Shown here one piece after another: positions 43,645 to 52,945 of a DNA stretch of 64,000 nucleotides. Location: the NCBI GenBank assembly GCA_900100835.1, contig FNCM01000004.1, positions 62,001-126,000 on the forward strand, given 5' to 3'. A program made the translations under genes and the position numbers. Position 1 is the stretch's first letter. The number at the start of each line of letters is the position of its first letter. This DNA comes from Selenomonas sp. WCT3. GTDB taxonomy: Bacteria; Bacillota; Negativicutes; Selenomonadales; Selenomonadaceae. The notes beneath the pieces are model-generated. The model was not told the DNA's origin, ran no database searches, and saw only the letters and a list, made by a program, of their open reading frames with translations.

Positions 43645-43863
43645 ATGTTTAGTCCATGGCAAGCCGGAATTGTAGTGTTGATTGCCCTCGTTATTTTTGG
43701 ACCGAGCCGTCTGCCGGAAATTGGCAAGGCACTGGGCAAGGGCATCCGTGAATTCAAGTCGAGTGCAACTGGCGATGATGCAAAGCAGGCAGAACAGACG
43801 ATGACTAATGTAACGGAGCAGCCGAAGGAATTGCCGTCGAAGTCTGACACGACAAAACAGTAA
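43645..43863 (+). CDS. tatA: Sec-independent protein translocase TatA-like subunit (2), short
   Basis: 72 residues, the compact TatA form. Membrane helix about 5-20 ([19 protein letters not shown]), then the hinge [21 protein letters not shown], and a short polar tail. The start is the ATG at 43645 with TAGGAGGAT; the 9 extra codons before it give no helix. Lies directly upstream of tatC and shares its promoter, so this copy is the likely partner of TatC, while copy 1 may be an accessory TatA/TatB-like form. Confidence 0.9.
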   Translation: MFSPWQAGIVVLIALVIFGPSRLPEIGKALGKGIREFKSSATGDDAKQAEQTMTNVTEQPKELPSKSDTTKQ

Positions 43864-43878
43864 GCCAGGTGGAGTTAC

Positions 43879-44661
43879 ATGGCAGAAGAGAAACAATATG
43901 AAGAAATCGCGGCGCCGCAGCCGCGAGGAGTAATTGAGCCAGGATCGGTGGAATACGTTCGTGATGATGATGGCACCATGTCACTGGTGGCCCATTTAAC
44001 AGAACTTCGCAGCCGGCTTATCAAATGCCTGGTGGCCGTTGCCCTGGGCAGTTGTGTAGGGTATTTCTTTATTGATAAAATCATGCATTACATAACCCTG
44101 CCGGCGGGCAAGCTCTACTACATGCAGCCTTCAGAGGCTTTTTTCACGTATTTGAAAGTTGCCTGTGTGACCGGATTCCTGTTGGCACTGCCCGTTGTGT
44201 TCTGGCACGTTTGGCGGTTTTTTCTGCCGGCACTTACCCATAAGGAACGTGCAGTTCTCGGCATTATTGTGCCGACTTCGGTCGTCCTGTTCTTTGCAGG
44301 ATTGGCCTTTTCCTTTTTCTTGGTGTTGCCGGCGGGGATTCGCTTCTTTATGGGCTTTAACAGTGCCGAACTGGAAGCGATGTTTTCGGTTGACAAATAT
44401 TTTGACTTTGTCATTATGTTCGTAATGCCCTTTGGCTTTATTTTTGAATTACCCCTTGTAATTACAATTATGGGAAAAATGGGAATTATAACCTCAGCGT
44501 TTTTGAAGAAGTACCAGCGTATCGTCATTTTCCTGTCCTTTGTGGTAGGTGCTATCATTACGCCGACACCGGATATCTTCACGCAGTCGATGATTGCCTT
44601 GCCGATTATCATTCTATACGAAGTCGGTTATTTTATCGTTCGTTATGTTCTGCGCCACTGA
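43879..44661 (+). CDS. tatC: Sec-independent protein translocase TatC
   Basis: 260 residues; about 35 polar N-terminal residues, then six membrane segments. Conserved features: AHLTELRSRLIKC at the first cytosolic segment, FFTYLKVACVTG, FWRFFLPALTHKER-type segment, and FGFIFELPLVI. TatC recognises the twin-arginine signal and, with TatA, exports folded proteins. The 508-1098 amidase is a visible candidate substrate. 15 bases after the second tatA; 23 bases before ubiD. Confidence 0.95.
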   Translation: MAEEKQYEEIAAPQPRGVIEPGSVEYVRDDDGTMSLVAHLTELRSRLIKCLVAVALGSCVGYFFIDKIMHYITLPAGKLYYMQPSEAFFTYLKVACVTGFLLALPVVFWHVWRFFLPALTHKERAVLGIIVPTSVVLFFAGLAFSFFLVLPAGIRFFMGFNSAELEAMFSVDKYFDFVIMFVMPFGFIFELPLVITIMGKMGIITSAFLKKYQRIVIFLSFVVGAIITPTPDIFTQSMIALPIIILYEVGYFIVRYVLRH

Positions 44662-44684
44662 GGCTGGTTTAGGGAGGAAATATT

Positions 44685-46145
44685 TTGGCTTTTAAGGATT
44701 TACGGGAATTTATCGCGGAGCTTGAAAAGCGCGGCCTGCTCAAGCGCATCCAGACGGAGGTAGACCCGGAACTGGAAATCACGGAAATCACGGATCGTGT
44801 GTCCAAGATGGAAGGCGACAAGAATGTGGCCTTGTTGTTTGAAAATGTGAAGGGGTCCAAGATGCCGGTGCTCATGAATGCTTTTGGCAGCTATGAGCGC
44901 ATGGCGCTGGCGCTAGGGGTGGAAAAACTCGACGATGTTGCCGATGAACTGCGCGAGATGATGAAACTTCCGTATGTTTCGTTGCAGAATAAGATGAGCG
45001 TTGTCACGATGATTCCGATGATTAAGCGCGCCATCAATTTCCCGAAATATGTGAAGAATGCACCTTGTCAGGAGGTTGTCGAGACGGAGAATCCAAATCT
45101 TGATGAGATTCCTATTCTCAAGTGTTGGCCGGATGATGGGGGGCCCTTTGTCACCCTGCCTTTGGTATTTACGAAGAATCCCAAGACGGGCAAGCGCAAT
45201 GTGGGCATGTATCGCCTGCAGAAGTACGACAGCCGCACGACGGGCATGCATTGGCATATCCATAAGAATGGTGCCGAGAACTTCCGCGATACGAAGGCAC
45301 AGGGCGGCGACCGCATCGAGGCCGCTGTGGCTATCGGTACGGATCCGGTTGTGACCTATGCGGCGACGGCTCCGTTGCCACGGGATATCGATGAGATGGT
45401 CTTTGCCGGCTTCCTGCGTCATAAATCCGTCGAGATGGTCAAGTGCAAGACCGTGGATATCGAAGTACCGGCCAATGCGGAAATCATCCTCGAAGGCTAT
45501 GTAATGACTGACGAAGTGCGCCGCGAAGGCCCCTTTGGCGATCATACGGGCTATTATTCCCTGGCTGACGATTATCCGGTATTCCATATCACGGCTATTA
45601 CTCACCGCAAGGACGCCATCTATTCGTCTACAGTTGTCGGCAAGCCGCCAATGGAGGACTGCTATCTGGCCAAGGCTACGGAGCGCATCTTCCTGCCGCT
45701 ATTGCAGCAGATGCAGCCGGAAATCCTTGACATCAACATGCCGCTGGAAGGCGTATTCCATGACTGCTGCATCGTATCCATCAAGAAATCGTATCCGATG
45801 CAGGCGCGCAAGGTCATGCATGCGCTTTGGGGCATGGGACAGATGATGAACGTCAAGATGATCATCGTTGTCGATGCCCATGTCAATGTCCAGGATCTGA
45901 AGGAAGTCTGGTGGCGCGTCTACAATAACATCGACGCGAAACATGACCTGGAGATTGTGGAAGGCCCCCTCGATGTTCTCGATCATTCCTCGCCCATGGC
46001 GAAATGGGGTGCCAAACTCGGCATTGATGCTACGAAGACCTGGCCGGAAGAGGGCCATACCCGTGAGTGGCCGGAAGAGATCAGCATGTCTGAGGATATC
46101 CGCAAAAAGGTCGATGCCAAGTGGAAGGAGCTTGGTCTCGATTGA
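44685..46145 (+). CDS. UbiD family prenylated-FMN-dependent decarboxylase (menaquinone type)
   Basis: 486 residues, full UbiD length. Start TTG 44685 with GGGAGGAAATATT. Pattern: FKDLREFIAELEKRGLLKRI, MHWHIHKNGA, EGPFGDHTGYYSLADDYPVFHITAITHRKDAIY, and LNVFHDC-like CIVSIKKSYPMQARKVMHALWGMGQMM. The family uses prenyl-FMN made by UbiX (not in the window) to remove carboxylates from aromatic rings. Next to a UbiA-type prenyltransferase and a polyprenyl synthase, it probably acts in menaquinone synthesis by the futalosine-type route (MqnL-like), an inference from context. Confidence 0.9.
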   Translation: MAFKDLREFIAELEKRGLLKRIQTEVDPELEITEITDRVSKMEGDKNVALLFENVKGSKMPVLMNAFGSYERMALALGVEKLDDVADELREMMKLPYVSLQNKMSVVTMIPMIKRAINFPKYVKNAPCQEVVETENPNLDEIPILKCWPDDGGPFVTLPLVFTKNPKTGKRNVGMYRLQKYDSRTTGMHWHIHKNGAENFRDTKAQGGDRIEAAVAIGTDPVVTYAATAPLPRDIDEMVFAGFLRHKSVEMVKCKTVDIEVPANAEIILEGYVMTDEVRREGPFGDHTGYYSLADDYPVFHITAITHRKDAIYSSTVVGKPPMEDCYLAKATERIFLPLLQQMQPEILDINMPLEGVFHDCCIVSIKKSYPMQARKVMHALWGMGQMMNVKMIIVVDAHVNVQDLKEVWWRVYNNIDAKHDLEIVEGPLDVLDHSSPMAKWGAKLGIDATKTWPEEGHTREWPEEISMSEDIRKKVDAKWKELGLD

Positions 46146-46990
46146 TTAACATAAAAGCACATATCAATAACGTGGCGCTCCATCATACGATCTTTGATTT
46201 GCCCTTTGCCTTTATGGCAGCACTGTTGGCCGCCGGTGGACATCCATCGCTCCATGATTTGTTTTGGATTGCGGTAGCCATCACGACGGGAAGGGCAGCT
46301 GCACTGGCTATGGATAATCTGGCCGATGTCAAATATGACAGCCAGCAGCCGCGCATGCAGTATCGTGCCATGGTGCGAGGGGATATCTCTAAGCGGGAAG
46401 CCAAGGTCTTTATCGTGATCTGCCTGGCTTTGATGGTAGCATCTGTCACCCAGCTTCACCCCATCTGCATTTATCTTTTGCCCATCGCCGCTGTTCCCTT
46501 TATGATCTATCCGTTCACGAAGCGTTTTACAGGCTGGTGCCACCTGTTCCTTGGCCTTGCCATCGGCATGGCGCCGGCAGGGGGCTGGGTCGGTGTCAGC
46601 GGTCAGGTCACGGTGCCGATGGTACTGCTCTGCATTGCTGTTGCGCTCTGGATTGGCGGCTTTGATGCCATGTATGGCGCTCAGGATGAGGCGTTTGACA
46701 AGAGTCAGGGCCTGCATTCGCTGGCAACGGAGTACGGGGCTGCGGGGGCGTTTAAGATTGCTGTTGCCCTGCATATCATTTGTGTCGTCTGTTTCTTGGC
46801 GGTGGGCGTGATGCTGCAGCTGTCCTCCCTGTATTATTTCGGGGTTGGTATTGCGGCGGGAACGTTGGTTTATCAGCATAAAATCGTGAGCCCCACGGAT
46901 TTTTCCCGGGTCACGCAGCGCTATTTCATGCGCAATGGCATCGTATCGGTGGCAATTTGCGTATGCACCTGGCTTAGTTTTTATCTTTAA
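46142..46990 (+). CDS. UbiA family polyprenyltransferase (MqnP-like)
   Basis: 282 residues from the TTG at 46142, which overlaps the ubiD stop (TTGA); AAGGAG lies 11 bases upstream. About eight membrane helices. Two Asp-rich motifs: MDNLADVKYD (about 58-67) and DAMYGAQDEAFDKSQGLHS, matching the prenyl diphosphate-Mg binding sites of UbiA/MqnP. It attaches a polyprenyl chain to an aromatic acid in the membrane; the UbiD product or substrate is the natural partner. An alternative GTG at 46121 would overlap ubiD further. Confidence 0.9.
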   Translation: MINIKAHINNVALHHTIFDLPFAFMAALLAAGGHPSLHDLFWIAVAITTGRAAALAMDNLADVKYDSQQPRMQYRAMVRGDISKREAKVFIVICLALMVASVTQLHPICIYLLPIAAVPFMIYPFTKRFTGWCHLFLGLAIGMAPAGGWVGVSGQVTVPMVLLCIAVALWIGGFDAMYGAQDEAFDKSQGLHSLATEYGAAGAFKIAVALHIICVVCFLAVGVMLQLSSLYYFGVGIAAGTLVYQHKIVSPTDFSRVTQRYFMRNGIVSVAICVCTWLSFYL

Positions 46991-47013
46991 TCCATTTATC
47001 TGGGAGGGACTCT

Positions 47014-47877
47014 ATGTCAGCGAGAATTCTCGAAGGAAAAGTCTTTGCACAGCAGTTCAAGGAGGATGCCGGCCGCCGGGCCGAAGCCTTGCGGGAAAAA
47101 TACGGTGTGAATCCGGGACTTTCCGTCATCATTGTCGGCAGCAATCCGGCGTCGCAGGTTTATGTCCGCAATAAGAATAAGTCTTGTGAGGCTTTGGGAA
47201 TCTATTCGGAAGTGGTGGAGATGCCGGAGACGACATCGAAACAGGAGCTTATCGCCAAGATTGATGAACTCAATCTCGATAAGCGCATCCATGGCATTTT
47301 GGTACAGCTGCCGCTTCCGGCACAGATTGCCAAAGACGAGGCGGAAATCCTCAATCGCATCGACCCGGCCAAGGACGTGGATGGATTCCATCCGGTCAAC
47401 GTAGGACGGCTGGTAACTGGCGAGGATGGACTGGTTCCCTGTACGCCAGCAGGCTGTATCCGCATGCTGGAACTTGCTGACATTCCCCTAGATGGTAAGC
47501 GGGCAGTGGTCATTGGCCGCAGCAATATCGTGGGCAAGCCCATGCTGCACCTGCTGCTGGCCAAGAATGCCACGGTGACCATCTGTCATTCCCATACGGA
47601 GAACTTGGCGGAGATTACGCGGGAGGCGGATATCCTGGTGGCTGCTATCGGCAAGCCGAACTTTGTCACGGCGGATATGGTAAAACCGGGTGCCACCGTT
47701 ATCGATGTCGGCATCAACCGCATTGCCCCGAAAAAACTTGTGGGTGATGTGGACTTTGAGGCTGTCAAGGAAGTGGCCGGAGCAATTACGCCAGTGCCGG
47801 GAGGTGTAGGACTCCTGACGGTGGCTATGCTCATGCAGAATGTTGTCAAGGCGGCCGAAAAGGCAGCCTGCAAATAA
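47014..47877 (+). CDS. folD: Bifunctional methylene-THF dehydrogenase/methenyl-THF cyclohydrolase
   Basis: 287 residues. Motifs: [49 protein letters not shown], the NADP site [10 protein letters not shown] and [10 protein letters not shown]. FolD interconverts 5,10-methylene-THF and 10-formyl-THF in the cytosol, usually with NADP. Precedes fhs by 47 bases, and together they link formate to the methylene level of the one-carbon pool. GGGAGGG ribosome binding site. Confidence 0.96.
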   Translation: MSARILEGKVFAQQFKEDAGRRAEALREKYGVNPGLSVIIVGSNPASQVYVRNKNKSCEALGIYSEVVEMPETTSKQELIAKIDELNLDKRIHGILVQLPLPAQIAKDEAEILNRIDPAKDVDGFHPVNVGRLVTGEDGLVPCTPAGCIRMLELADIPLDGKRAVVIGRSNIVGKPMLHLLLAKNATVTICHSHTENLAEITREADILVAAIGKPNFVTADMVKPGATVIDVGINRIAPKKLVGDVDFEAVKEVAGAITPVPGGVGLLTVAMLMQNVVKAAEKAACK

Positions 47878-47924
47878 ATAACCGAATATCTTTCACGGAA
47901 ACAAACAGAGGAGAAGAAAGCCTA

Positions 47925-49592
47925 ATGAAAACTGATGTGGAGATTGCTCAGGAAGCAGAGATGCAGGACATCCGGAAAATTGCCGAGAAACTGGAAATCT
48001 CGGAAGATGAACTGGAACTCTATGGCAAGTACAAGGCGAAAATCACGCTGGCTGCTTGGGAAAAGGTCAAGGATCGTCCCAATGGTAAGCTGGTTCTCGT
48101 GACGGCCATCAATCCGACGCCGGCTGGGGAAGGCAAGACGACGACCAGTGTAGGGCTGGCCGATGCCTTCCATAAGCAGGGGAAGAAGGTGGCCGTTGCC
48201 TTGCGTGAACCGTCGCTGGGGCCTTGCTTTGGCCTCAAAGGCGGCGCCGCTGGTGGTGGTTATGCTCAGGTGGTACCGATGGAGGATATCAACCTGCACT
48301 TTACCGGGGACTTCCATGCGATTACGACGGCTCATAACCTACTGGCTGCTGTCATCGATAACCACATCCAGCAGGGGAATGCTCTGGATATCGATGTGCG
48401 CCGAGTAGTTTGGAAACGCGTGCTAGACCTTAACGACCGTGCCCTGCGCCATGTGGTCATCGGCATGGGGGGCAAGGCACATGGCGTGCCTCGGGAGACT
48501 GGCTTTGATATTACGGTGGCCTCGGAGATGATGGCTATCCTGTGTCTGGCTTCGGGTCTTGAGGACATGAAAAAGCGCCTGGGAGAAATCGTCGTCGCCT
48601 ATACCCGGGATGGCCGGGCTGTACGGGCCAAGGAGCTCAATGTAACGGGAGCTTTGACTCTGCTGTTTAAAGATGCCATCAAGCCGAATCTCGTGCAGAC
48701 CCTTGAGGGAACGCCGGCCTTTATTCATGGCGGGCCGTTTGCTAATATCGCCCATGGGTGCAACAGCGTCATGGCGACGAAGTTTGCCCTGAAGTTTGCC
48801 GATTACGTAGTCACGGAGGCTGGTTTCGGGGCGGACCTCGGTGCCGAGAAATTCCTCGACATCAAGTGCCGCTTTGCTGGCATCCATCCCGATGCGGTGG
48901 TCATTGTGGCGACGGTTCGCGCCCTTAAAATGCATGGCGGTCTGGATAAGAAAGAGCTTGACCATGTCGATATGGCAGCCCTTGAAAAGGGGCTGGCCAA
49001 CCTTACCAAGCATATTGAAAACATCCAGAAGTTTGGCTTGCCGGCAGTGGTTGCCATCAATGCCTTCCCGACGGATACGAAGGAAGAACTGGATTTTGTC
49101 GAGAAGAAGTGCAACGAGCTTGGCGCCGAAGTCGCCTTGTCGGAGGTTTGGGCTAAAGGCGGCGAAGGTGGCCTGAAACTGGCGGAGAAAGTGGAAGAGG
49201 CCTTTGCCAAGCAGAAGAACTTCCATTTCATCTATGAGACAGAGCAGTCGATTCCAGAGAAAATCACGGCTATCGCACGGGAGATTTACGGTGCCGATGG
49301 TGTGAACTTCACGGCAGCAGCTAAGAAACAGTTGCAGGAAATCGAAGCCCTGGGCTTTGATAAGATGCCGGTTTGCATGGCGAAAACCCAGTATTCCCTG
49401 TCAGATGATGCCACGAAGCTTGGACGCCCCAGCGGCTTTACCATTACTGTGCGGGAACTTCGCATCGCTGCCGGGGCAGGATTTATCGTTGCTCTGACGG
49501 GAAATATCCTCACGATGCCGGGCCTTCCCAAGAAGCCAGCGGCTGAGAATATGGATATTGACGAAAGCGGCAAGATTACGGGACTCTTTTAA
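47925..49592 (+). CDS. fhs: Formate-tetrahydrofolate ligase
   Basis: 555 residues, normal length. ATP-dependent formation of 10-formyl-THF. P-loop-like [18 protein letters not shown] (residues 65-82), [39 protein letters not shown], and RTDT-like [18 protein letters not shown]. Monofunctional Fhs is typical of acetogens, purine-forming anaerobes and other formate users. The stop is followed by a strong terminator, then metF. Confidence 0.97.
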   Translation: MKTDVEIAQEAEMQDIRKIAEKLEISEDELELYGKYKAKITLAAWEKVKDRPNGKLVLVTAINPTPAGEGKTTTSVGLADAFHKQGKKVAVALREPSLGPCFGLKGGAAGGGYAQVVPMEDINLHFTGDFHAITTAHNLLAAVIDNHIQQGNALDIDVRRVVWKRVLDLNDRALRHVVIGMGGKAHGVPRETGFDITVASEMMAILCLASGLEDMKKRLGEIVVAYTRDGRAVRAKELNVTGALTLLFKDAIKPNLVQTLEGTPAFIHGGPFANIAHGCNSVMATKFALKFADYVVTEAGFGADLGAEKFLDIKCRFAGIHPDAVVIVATVRALKMHGGLDKKELDHVDMAALEKGLANLTKHIENIQKFGLPAVVAINAFPTDTKEELDFVEKKCNELGAEVALSEVWAKGGEGGLKLAEKVEEAFAKQKNFHFIYETEQSIPEKITAIAREIYGADGVNFTAAAKKQLQEIEALGFDKMPVCMAKTQYSLSDDATKLGRPSGFTITVRELRIAAGAGFIVALTGNILTMPGLPKKPAAENMDIDESGKITGLF

Positions 49593-49624
49593 TCCTCGTG
49601 TCGCTTTATGTGACAAGTGAAAGG

Positions 49625-49665
49625 ATAAGCGCATTGAGAGGTGATTTCTCAATGCGCTTATTTTA
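49625..49665 (+). terminator. Rho-independent terminator after fhs
   Basis: ATAAGCGCATTGAGA (49625-49639) pairs with TCTCAATGCGCTTAT (49647-49661), then TTTAT. 15-bp perfect stem. Confidence 0.9.
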
Positions 49666-49780
49666 TGATTAATCAAGTTTATCTAAACCATTGGGCATCT
49701 ACTTGCAAAATCCATAAAAACATTTTACAATATAATCTATGTAACTAATAACCAGTAGAAAAATTATCTGGAGGCTGCCT

Positions 49781-50530
49781 ATGAAACGTGTATCGGTTGA
49801 GCTGGTGCCACGCGATGAAGAATCGCTGCGCGCGGAACTCGCGCTTTTACAGCAGTACAAGGACAAGATTGATGTCATCAATATCCCCGACCTTTTGCGC
49901 TTTGAAACGCGCAGCTGGCAGGGCGCGGCTATGGCTAAGGAATACTTCCCTCAGGCGATGCCGCACATCCGCGCTATGGACATAAACCTTGGTGAGGAGC
50001 TGCCGATGAAGGATTATTTGCGGGAACATGATATCCGGGAAGTGCTGGTCATCGAAGGTGACCCACCCCAGCGCATGACCCATGCAGTCTATCCGACGGA
50101 AAGCACCGATGTCATTCGCAAATTCCGTGAGGAGATGCCTGAGGTTGATGTCTATGCCGGCATTGACCAGTATCGAAGCTCCATGCGGGAGGAACTCTAT
50201 CGGGTTCATCGCAAAGTACAGGCAGGGGCCAAGGGCTTCTTTACGCAACCCTTTTACGATATGCGTTATTTGGAGATGTATGCGGACATGTTGGATGGTT
50301 TGAACGTATACTGGGGTGTATCGCCGGTCATGACTGCTGGTTCGCAGAGTTATTGGGAGCGTAAGAATAACGTGGTATTCCCTAAGGCCTTTGAGCCAGG
50401 CCTTGAGTGGAGTGTGGCTTTTTCCCGCGAAGTTAAAGCGTGGGCGGAAAAGAATGACGCCAATATCTATTTGATGCCAATCCGCACGAATCTTGAGGAA
50501 TACCTGGCTGGTGTCTTTGCCACATTGTAA
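49781..50530 (+). CDS. metF: Methylenetetrahydrofolate reductase family protein (short)
   Basis: 249 residues against about 290 for the E. coli enzyme. FAD/THF TIM-barrel features: VSVELVPRDEESLRAE at the N-terminus, LVIEGDPPQRM, KVQAGAKGFFTQPFYD and the ending YWERKNNVVFPKAF-PG region. Reduces methylene-THF to methyl-THF. The immediate downstream nfnAB pair suggests that reductant could come from that complex, but no domain contact is visible. A -10 like TATAAT lies at 49732-49737, without a good -35. No metV-type zinc partner is in the window. Confidence 0.85.
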   Translation: MKRVSVELVPRDEESLRAELALLQQYKDKIDVINIPDLLRFETRSWQGAAMAKEYFPQAMPHIRAMDINLGEELPMKDYLREHDIREVLVIEGDPPQRMTHAVYPTESTDVIRKFREEMPEVDVYAGIDQYRSSMREELYRVHRKVQAGAKGFFTQPFYDMRYLEMYADMLDGLNVYWGVSPVMTAGSQSYWERKNNVVFPKAFEPGLEWSVAFSREVKAWAEKNDANIYLMPIRTNLEEYLAGVFATL

Positions 50531-50535
50531 GGTTT

Positions 50536-50558
50536 GCAAACAAATCCGCTGTGTTTGC
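50536..50558 (+). other. Intercistronic stem-loop between metF and nfnA
   Basis: GCAAACA (50536-50542) and TGTTTGC (50552-50558) with a 9-base loop, then GGAGGTTAGG; no T tract follows. Confidence 0.5.
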
Positions 50559-50590
50559 GGAGGTTAGGTTATATTTTAGGAGAGTGAAAC

Positions 50591-51433
50591 ATGTTTAAAA
50601 TCCTGAAGAAAGAGGAGCTTTCCCCGAATGTCTTCTCGATGGATATTGATGCACCGCGCGTCGCTAAGAAGGCCCAGGCAGGGCAGTTTATCGTTCTGCG
50701 CGTAGATGAAAAGGGCGAGCGCATTCCGCTGACGATTGCGAACTTTAACCGTGAAACCGGTGTCGTCAATATCGTCTTCCAGGTCATTGGGGCATCGACT
50801 ATGGCATTAGCCGCTGTGGAAGAAGGAGAATCCATTGTGGATTTCGTCGGTCCGCTGGGGCAGCCTTCGGAAATCAAAAAATTTGATGGTACTGTTGTCG
50901 TCGTGGGGGGCGGTATCGGTGTAGCGCCGACTTTCCCCATTGCCCGGGCCATGAAAGAGGCTGGCAATAAGGTCATTGCCATCATGGGTGCTAAGACGAA
51001 AGACATTCTGATTATGGAAGATGAAATGAAGGAAATCACCGATGAAATCCTCATCACCACCGATGATGGTTCCCGCGGCATCAAGGGCTTTGTCACTTAT
51101 GCGGTGCAGGAACTGGTGGAGCGTGGCGAAAAGATTGCCCAGATTACGGCAATCGGCCCGGTTATCATGATGAAGAGCGTTGCCGACTGCACGCGTGAGC
51201 TCGGCATCCATACGGTGGTCAGCCTCAACCCGATTATGGTTGATGGCACGGGCATGTGTGGCGGCTGTCGTGTGCAGGTAGGCGATGAGACGAAGTTTGC
51301 CTGCGTCGATGGCCCGGAATTTGATGGACATCTGGTTGATTTCAAGGCACTTATGAGCCGCCAGCGCATGTATCGCGACCTCGAGACCGAGGAAAAAGAA
51401 CATATCTGCAACATCGGACTGGGGAGGAAGTAA
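50591..51433 (+). CDS. NADH-dependent ferredoxin-NADP+ oxidoreductase subunit A (NfnA-like)
   Basis: 280 residues. FAD-binding beta barrel with RPLT-type RIPLTIANF, NAD-binding VVGGGIGVAPTFPIARAM, and a C-terminal 2Fe-2S segment with three Cys (MCGGCRV, FACVDG) followed by PEFDGH. Three Cys plus an Asp near this site resembles the NfnA cluster reported for Thermotoga NfnI, as I recall it. NfnA is the PyrK-like subunit that carries NAD(H). It is followed 3 bases later by the NfnB gene; AGGAGAGTGAAAC precedes the ATG. Confidence 0.85.
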   Translation: MFKILKKEELSPNVFSMDIDAPRVAKKAQAGQFIVLRVDEKGERIPLTIANFNRETGVVNIVFQVIGASTMALAAVEEGESIVDFVGPLGQPSEIKKFDGTVVVVGGGIGVAPTFPIARAMKEAGNKVIAIMGAKTKDILIMEDEMKEITDEILITTDDGSRGIKGFVTYAVQELVERGEKIAQITAIGPVIMMKSVADCTRELGIHTVVSLNPIMVDGTGMCGGCRVQVGDETKFACVDGPEFDGHLVDFKALMSRQRMYRDLETEEKEHICNIGLGRK

Positions 51434-51436
51434 GCA

Positions 51437-52840
51437 ATGGCTCTGTCTTTGAAAAAACACGAAATGCCGGTACAGGATCCGAAAGTCCGTGCCCATAACT
51501 TTGATGAGGTAGCCCTTGGCTACGATGAAGAAACGGCTGTGGCCGAGGCAGAACGCTGCTTGCATTGCAAGATCCCGCAGTGCCGCAAGGGCTGCCCGGT
51601 ATCGGTGGATATTCCGGAATTCATTGGCAAAATCAAAGAGCGCGATTTTGATGGTGCTATCGAGAAAATCAAGGAAGCCAATGCCCTGCCCGCTGTCTGC
51701 GGCCGCGTCTGCCCCCAGGAAAACCAGTGCGAGAAGTACTGCGTACTGGCTAAGAAGGGCGAGTCGGTCGGCATCGGCCGTCTGGAGCGCTTCGTTGCTG
51801 ACCGTTATATGGCCAAGAATGAGGAAGTAAAGCCCATCGAATTTGCAGCTGACGCCCAGAAGGTTGCTGTACTGGGGTCCGGCCCCTCCGGCCTTTCCTG
51901 TGCTGGGGATCTTGCCAAGAAGGGCTATAAGGTCACGGTCTTTGAGGCGCTGCACAAAGCCGGTGGTGTGTTGTCCTACGGCATTCCGGAATTCCGTCTG
52001 CCGAAGGATAAGGTTGTCAAAAAGGAAATCGAAAACATCGAGAAACTCGGGGTTAAGTTCGAGCTTGATTCTGTCGCTGGCCGCCTGTTCACCGTGGATG
52101 AGCTCATGGAAGAAGAGGGCTTTGATGCGGTATTTATCGGCACTGGTGCCGGTCTGCCGCGTTTCCAGGGGATTCCGGGGGAAGGCCTTAACGGCGTTTA
52201 TTCCGCCAACGAATTCCTGACCCGCTGCAATCTCATGAAGGCCTATAAGTTCCCCGAATATGCAACCCCGATTAAAGTGGGCAAAAATGTCGCTGTTATC
52301 GGCGGCGGCAACGTAGCCATGGATGCTGCCCGCACGGCACTGCGCCTGGGGGCTGAGCATGTCTATATCGTATATCGCCGCAGTGAGGCAGAGCTGCCGG
52401 CACGTAAGGAAGAAGTGGAGCATGCCAAGGAAGAGGGCATTGACTTTAAACTGCTCAACAACCCGGTGGAGATTCTCGGCAACGAAGATGGCTGGGTCAG
52501 CGGCATGAAGTGCATCCGCATGGAACTGGGTGAGCCCGATGATTCTGGCCGCCGTCGTCCGGTTCCGGTGGAAGGTTCGGAGTTCGAACTGCCCGTCGAT
52601 ACGGTCATCGTGTCGATTGGTACGGGGCCAAACCCGATCATTGCCCATACGACGCCGGGCCTGGTTACGACGAAACGCGGCAATATTGAGGCGGATGAAG
52701 AGTCCTGCGCCACCTCCAAACCGGGCGTGTTTGCCGGTGGTGATATCGTCACGGGGGCCGCTACGGTAATCCTTGCTATGGGGGCTGGCCGTAAGGCAGC
52801 CGCTGCTATCGATGAATATCTGAAAAGCAAAAAGAAATAA
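51437..52840 (+). CDS. NfnB/GltD-like FAD-iron-sulfur subunit (NADP-binding)
   Basis: 467 residues. N-terminal cysteine groups CLHCKIPQCRKGCP and CGRVCPQENQCEKYC hold 4Fe-4S clusters; then two dinucleotide-binding regions, VLGSGPSGLSCAGDLAK and VIGGGNVAMDAARTALRLGAE with a VYRRSEAELPAR segment (NADP). This is the GltD-like partner of NfnA. Together they form the Nfn complex that transfers electrons reversibly between NADPH, NADH and ferredoxin with flavin bifurcation. A lone GltB-type partner is absent, so glutamate synthase use is less likely. Terminator follows. Confidence 0.88.
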   Translation: MALSLKKHEMPVQDPKVRAHNFDEVALGYDEETAVAEAERCLHCKIPQCRKGCPVSVDIPEFIGKIKERDFDGAIEKIKEANALPAVCGRVCPQENQCEKYCVLAKKGESVGIGRLERFVADRYMAKNEEVKPIEFAADAQKVAVLGSGPSGLSCAGDLAKKGYKVTVFEALHKAGGVLSYGIPEFRLPKDKVVKKEIENIEKLGVKFELDSVAGRLFTVDELMEEEGFDAVFIGTGAGLPRFQGIPGEGLNGVYSANEFLTRCNLMKAYKFPEYATPIKVGKNVAVIGGGNVAMDAARTALRLGAEHVYIVYRRSEAELPARKEEVEHAKEEGIDFKLLNNPVEILGNEDGWVSGMKCIRMELGEPDDSGRRRPVPVEGSEFELPVDTVIVSIGTGPNPIIAHTTPGLVTTKRGNIEADEESCATSKPGVFAGGDIVTGAATVILAMGAGRKAAAAIDEYLKSKKK

Positions 52841-52873
52841 GAAATAGTTCCGGTCAATGAAGACCGAATAGAG

Positions 52874-52911
52874 TCCGTCTCAGTCGCAGCTATGTATTGA
52901 GGCGGATTTAT
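52874..52911 (+). terminator. Rho-independent terminator after nfnB
   Basis: TCCGTCTCA (52874-52882) pairs with TGAGGCGGA (52898-52906; one G-U), then TTTAT. A smaller CGGTC/GACCG hairpin sits just before it. Confidence 0.65.
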
Positions 52912-52945
52912 CTATTGTATTTGGGAAAGAAGGAAAAAACAACAA

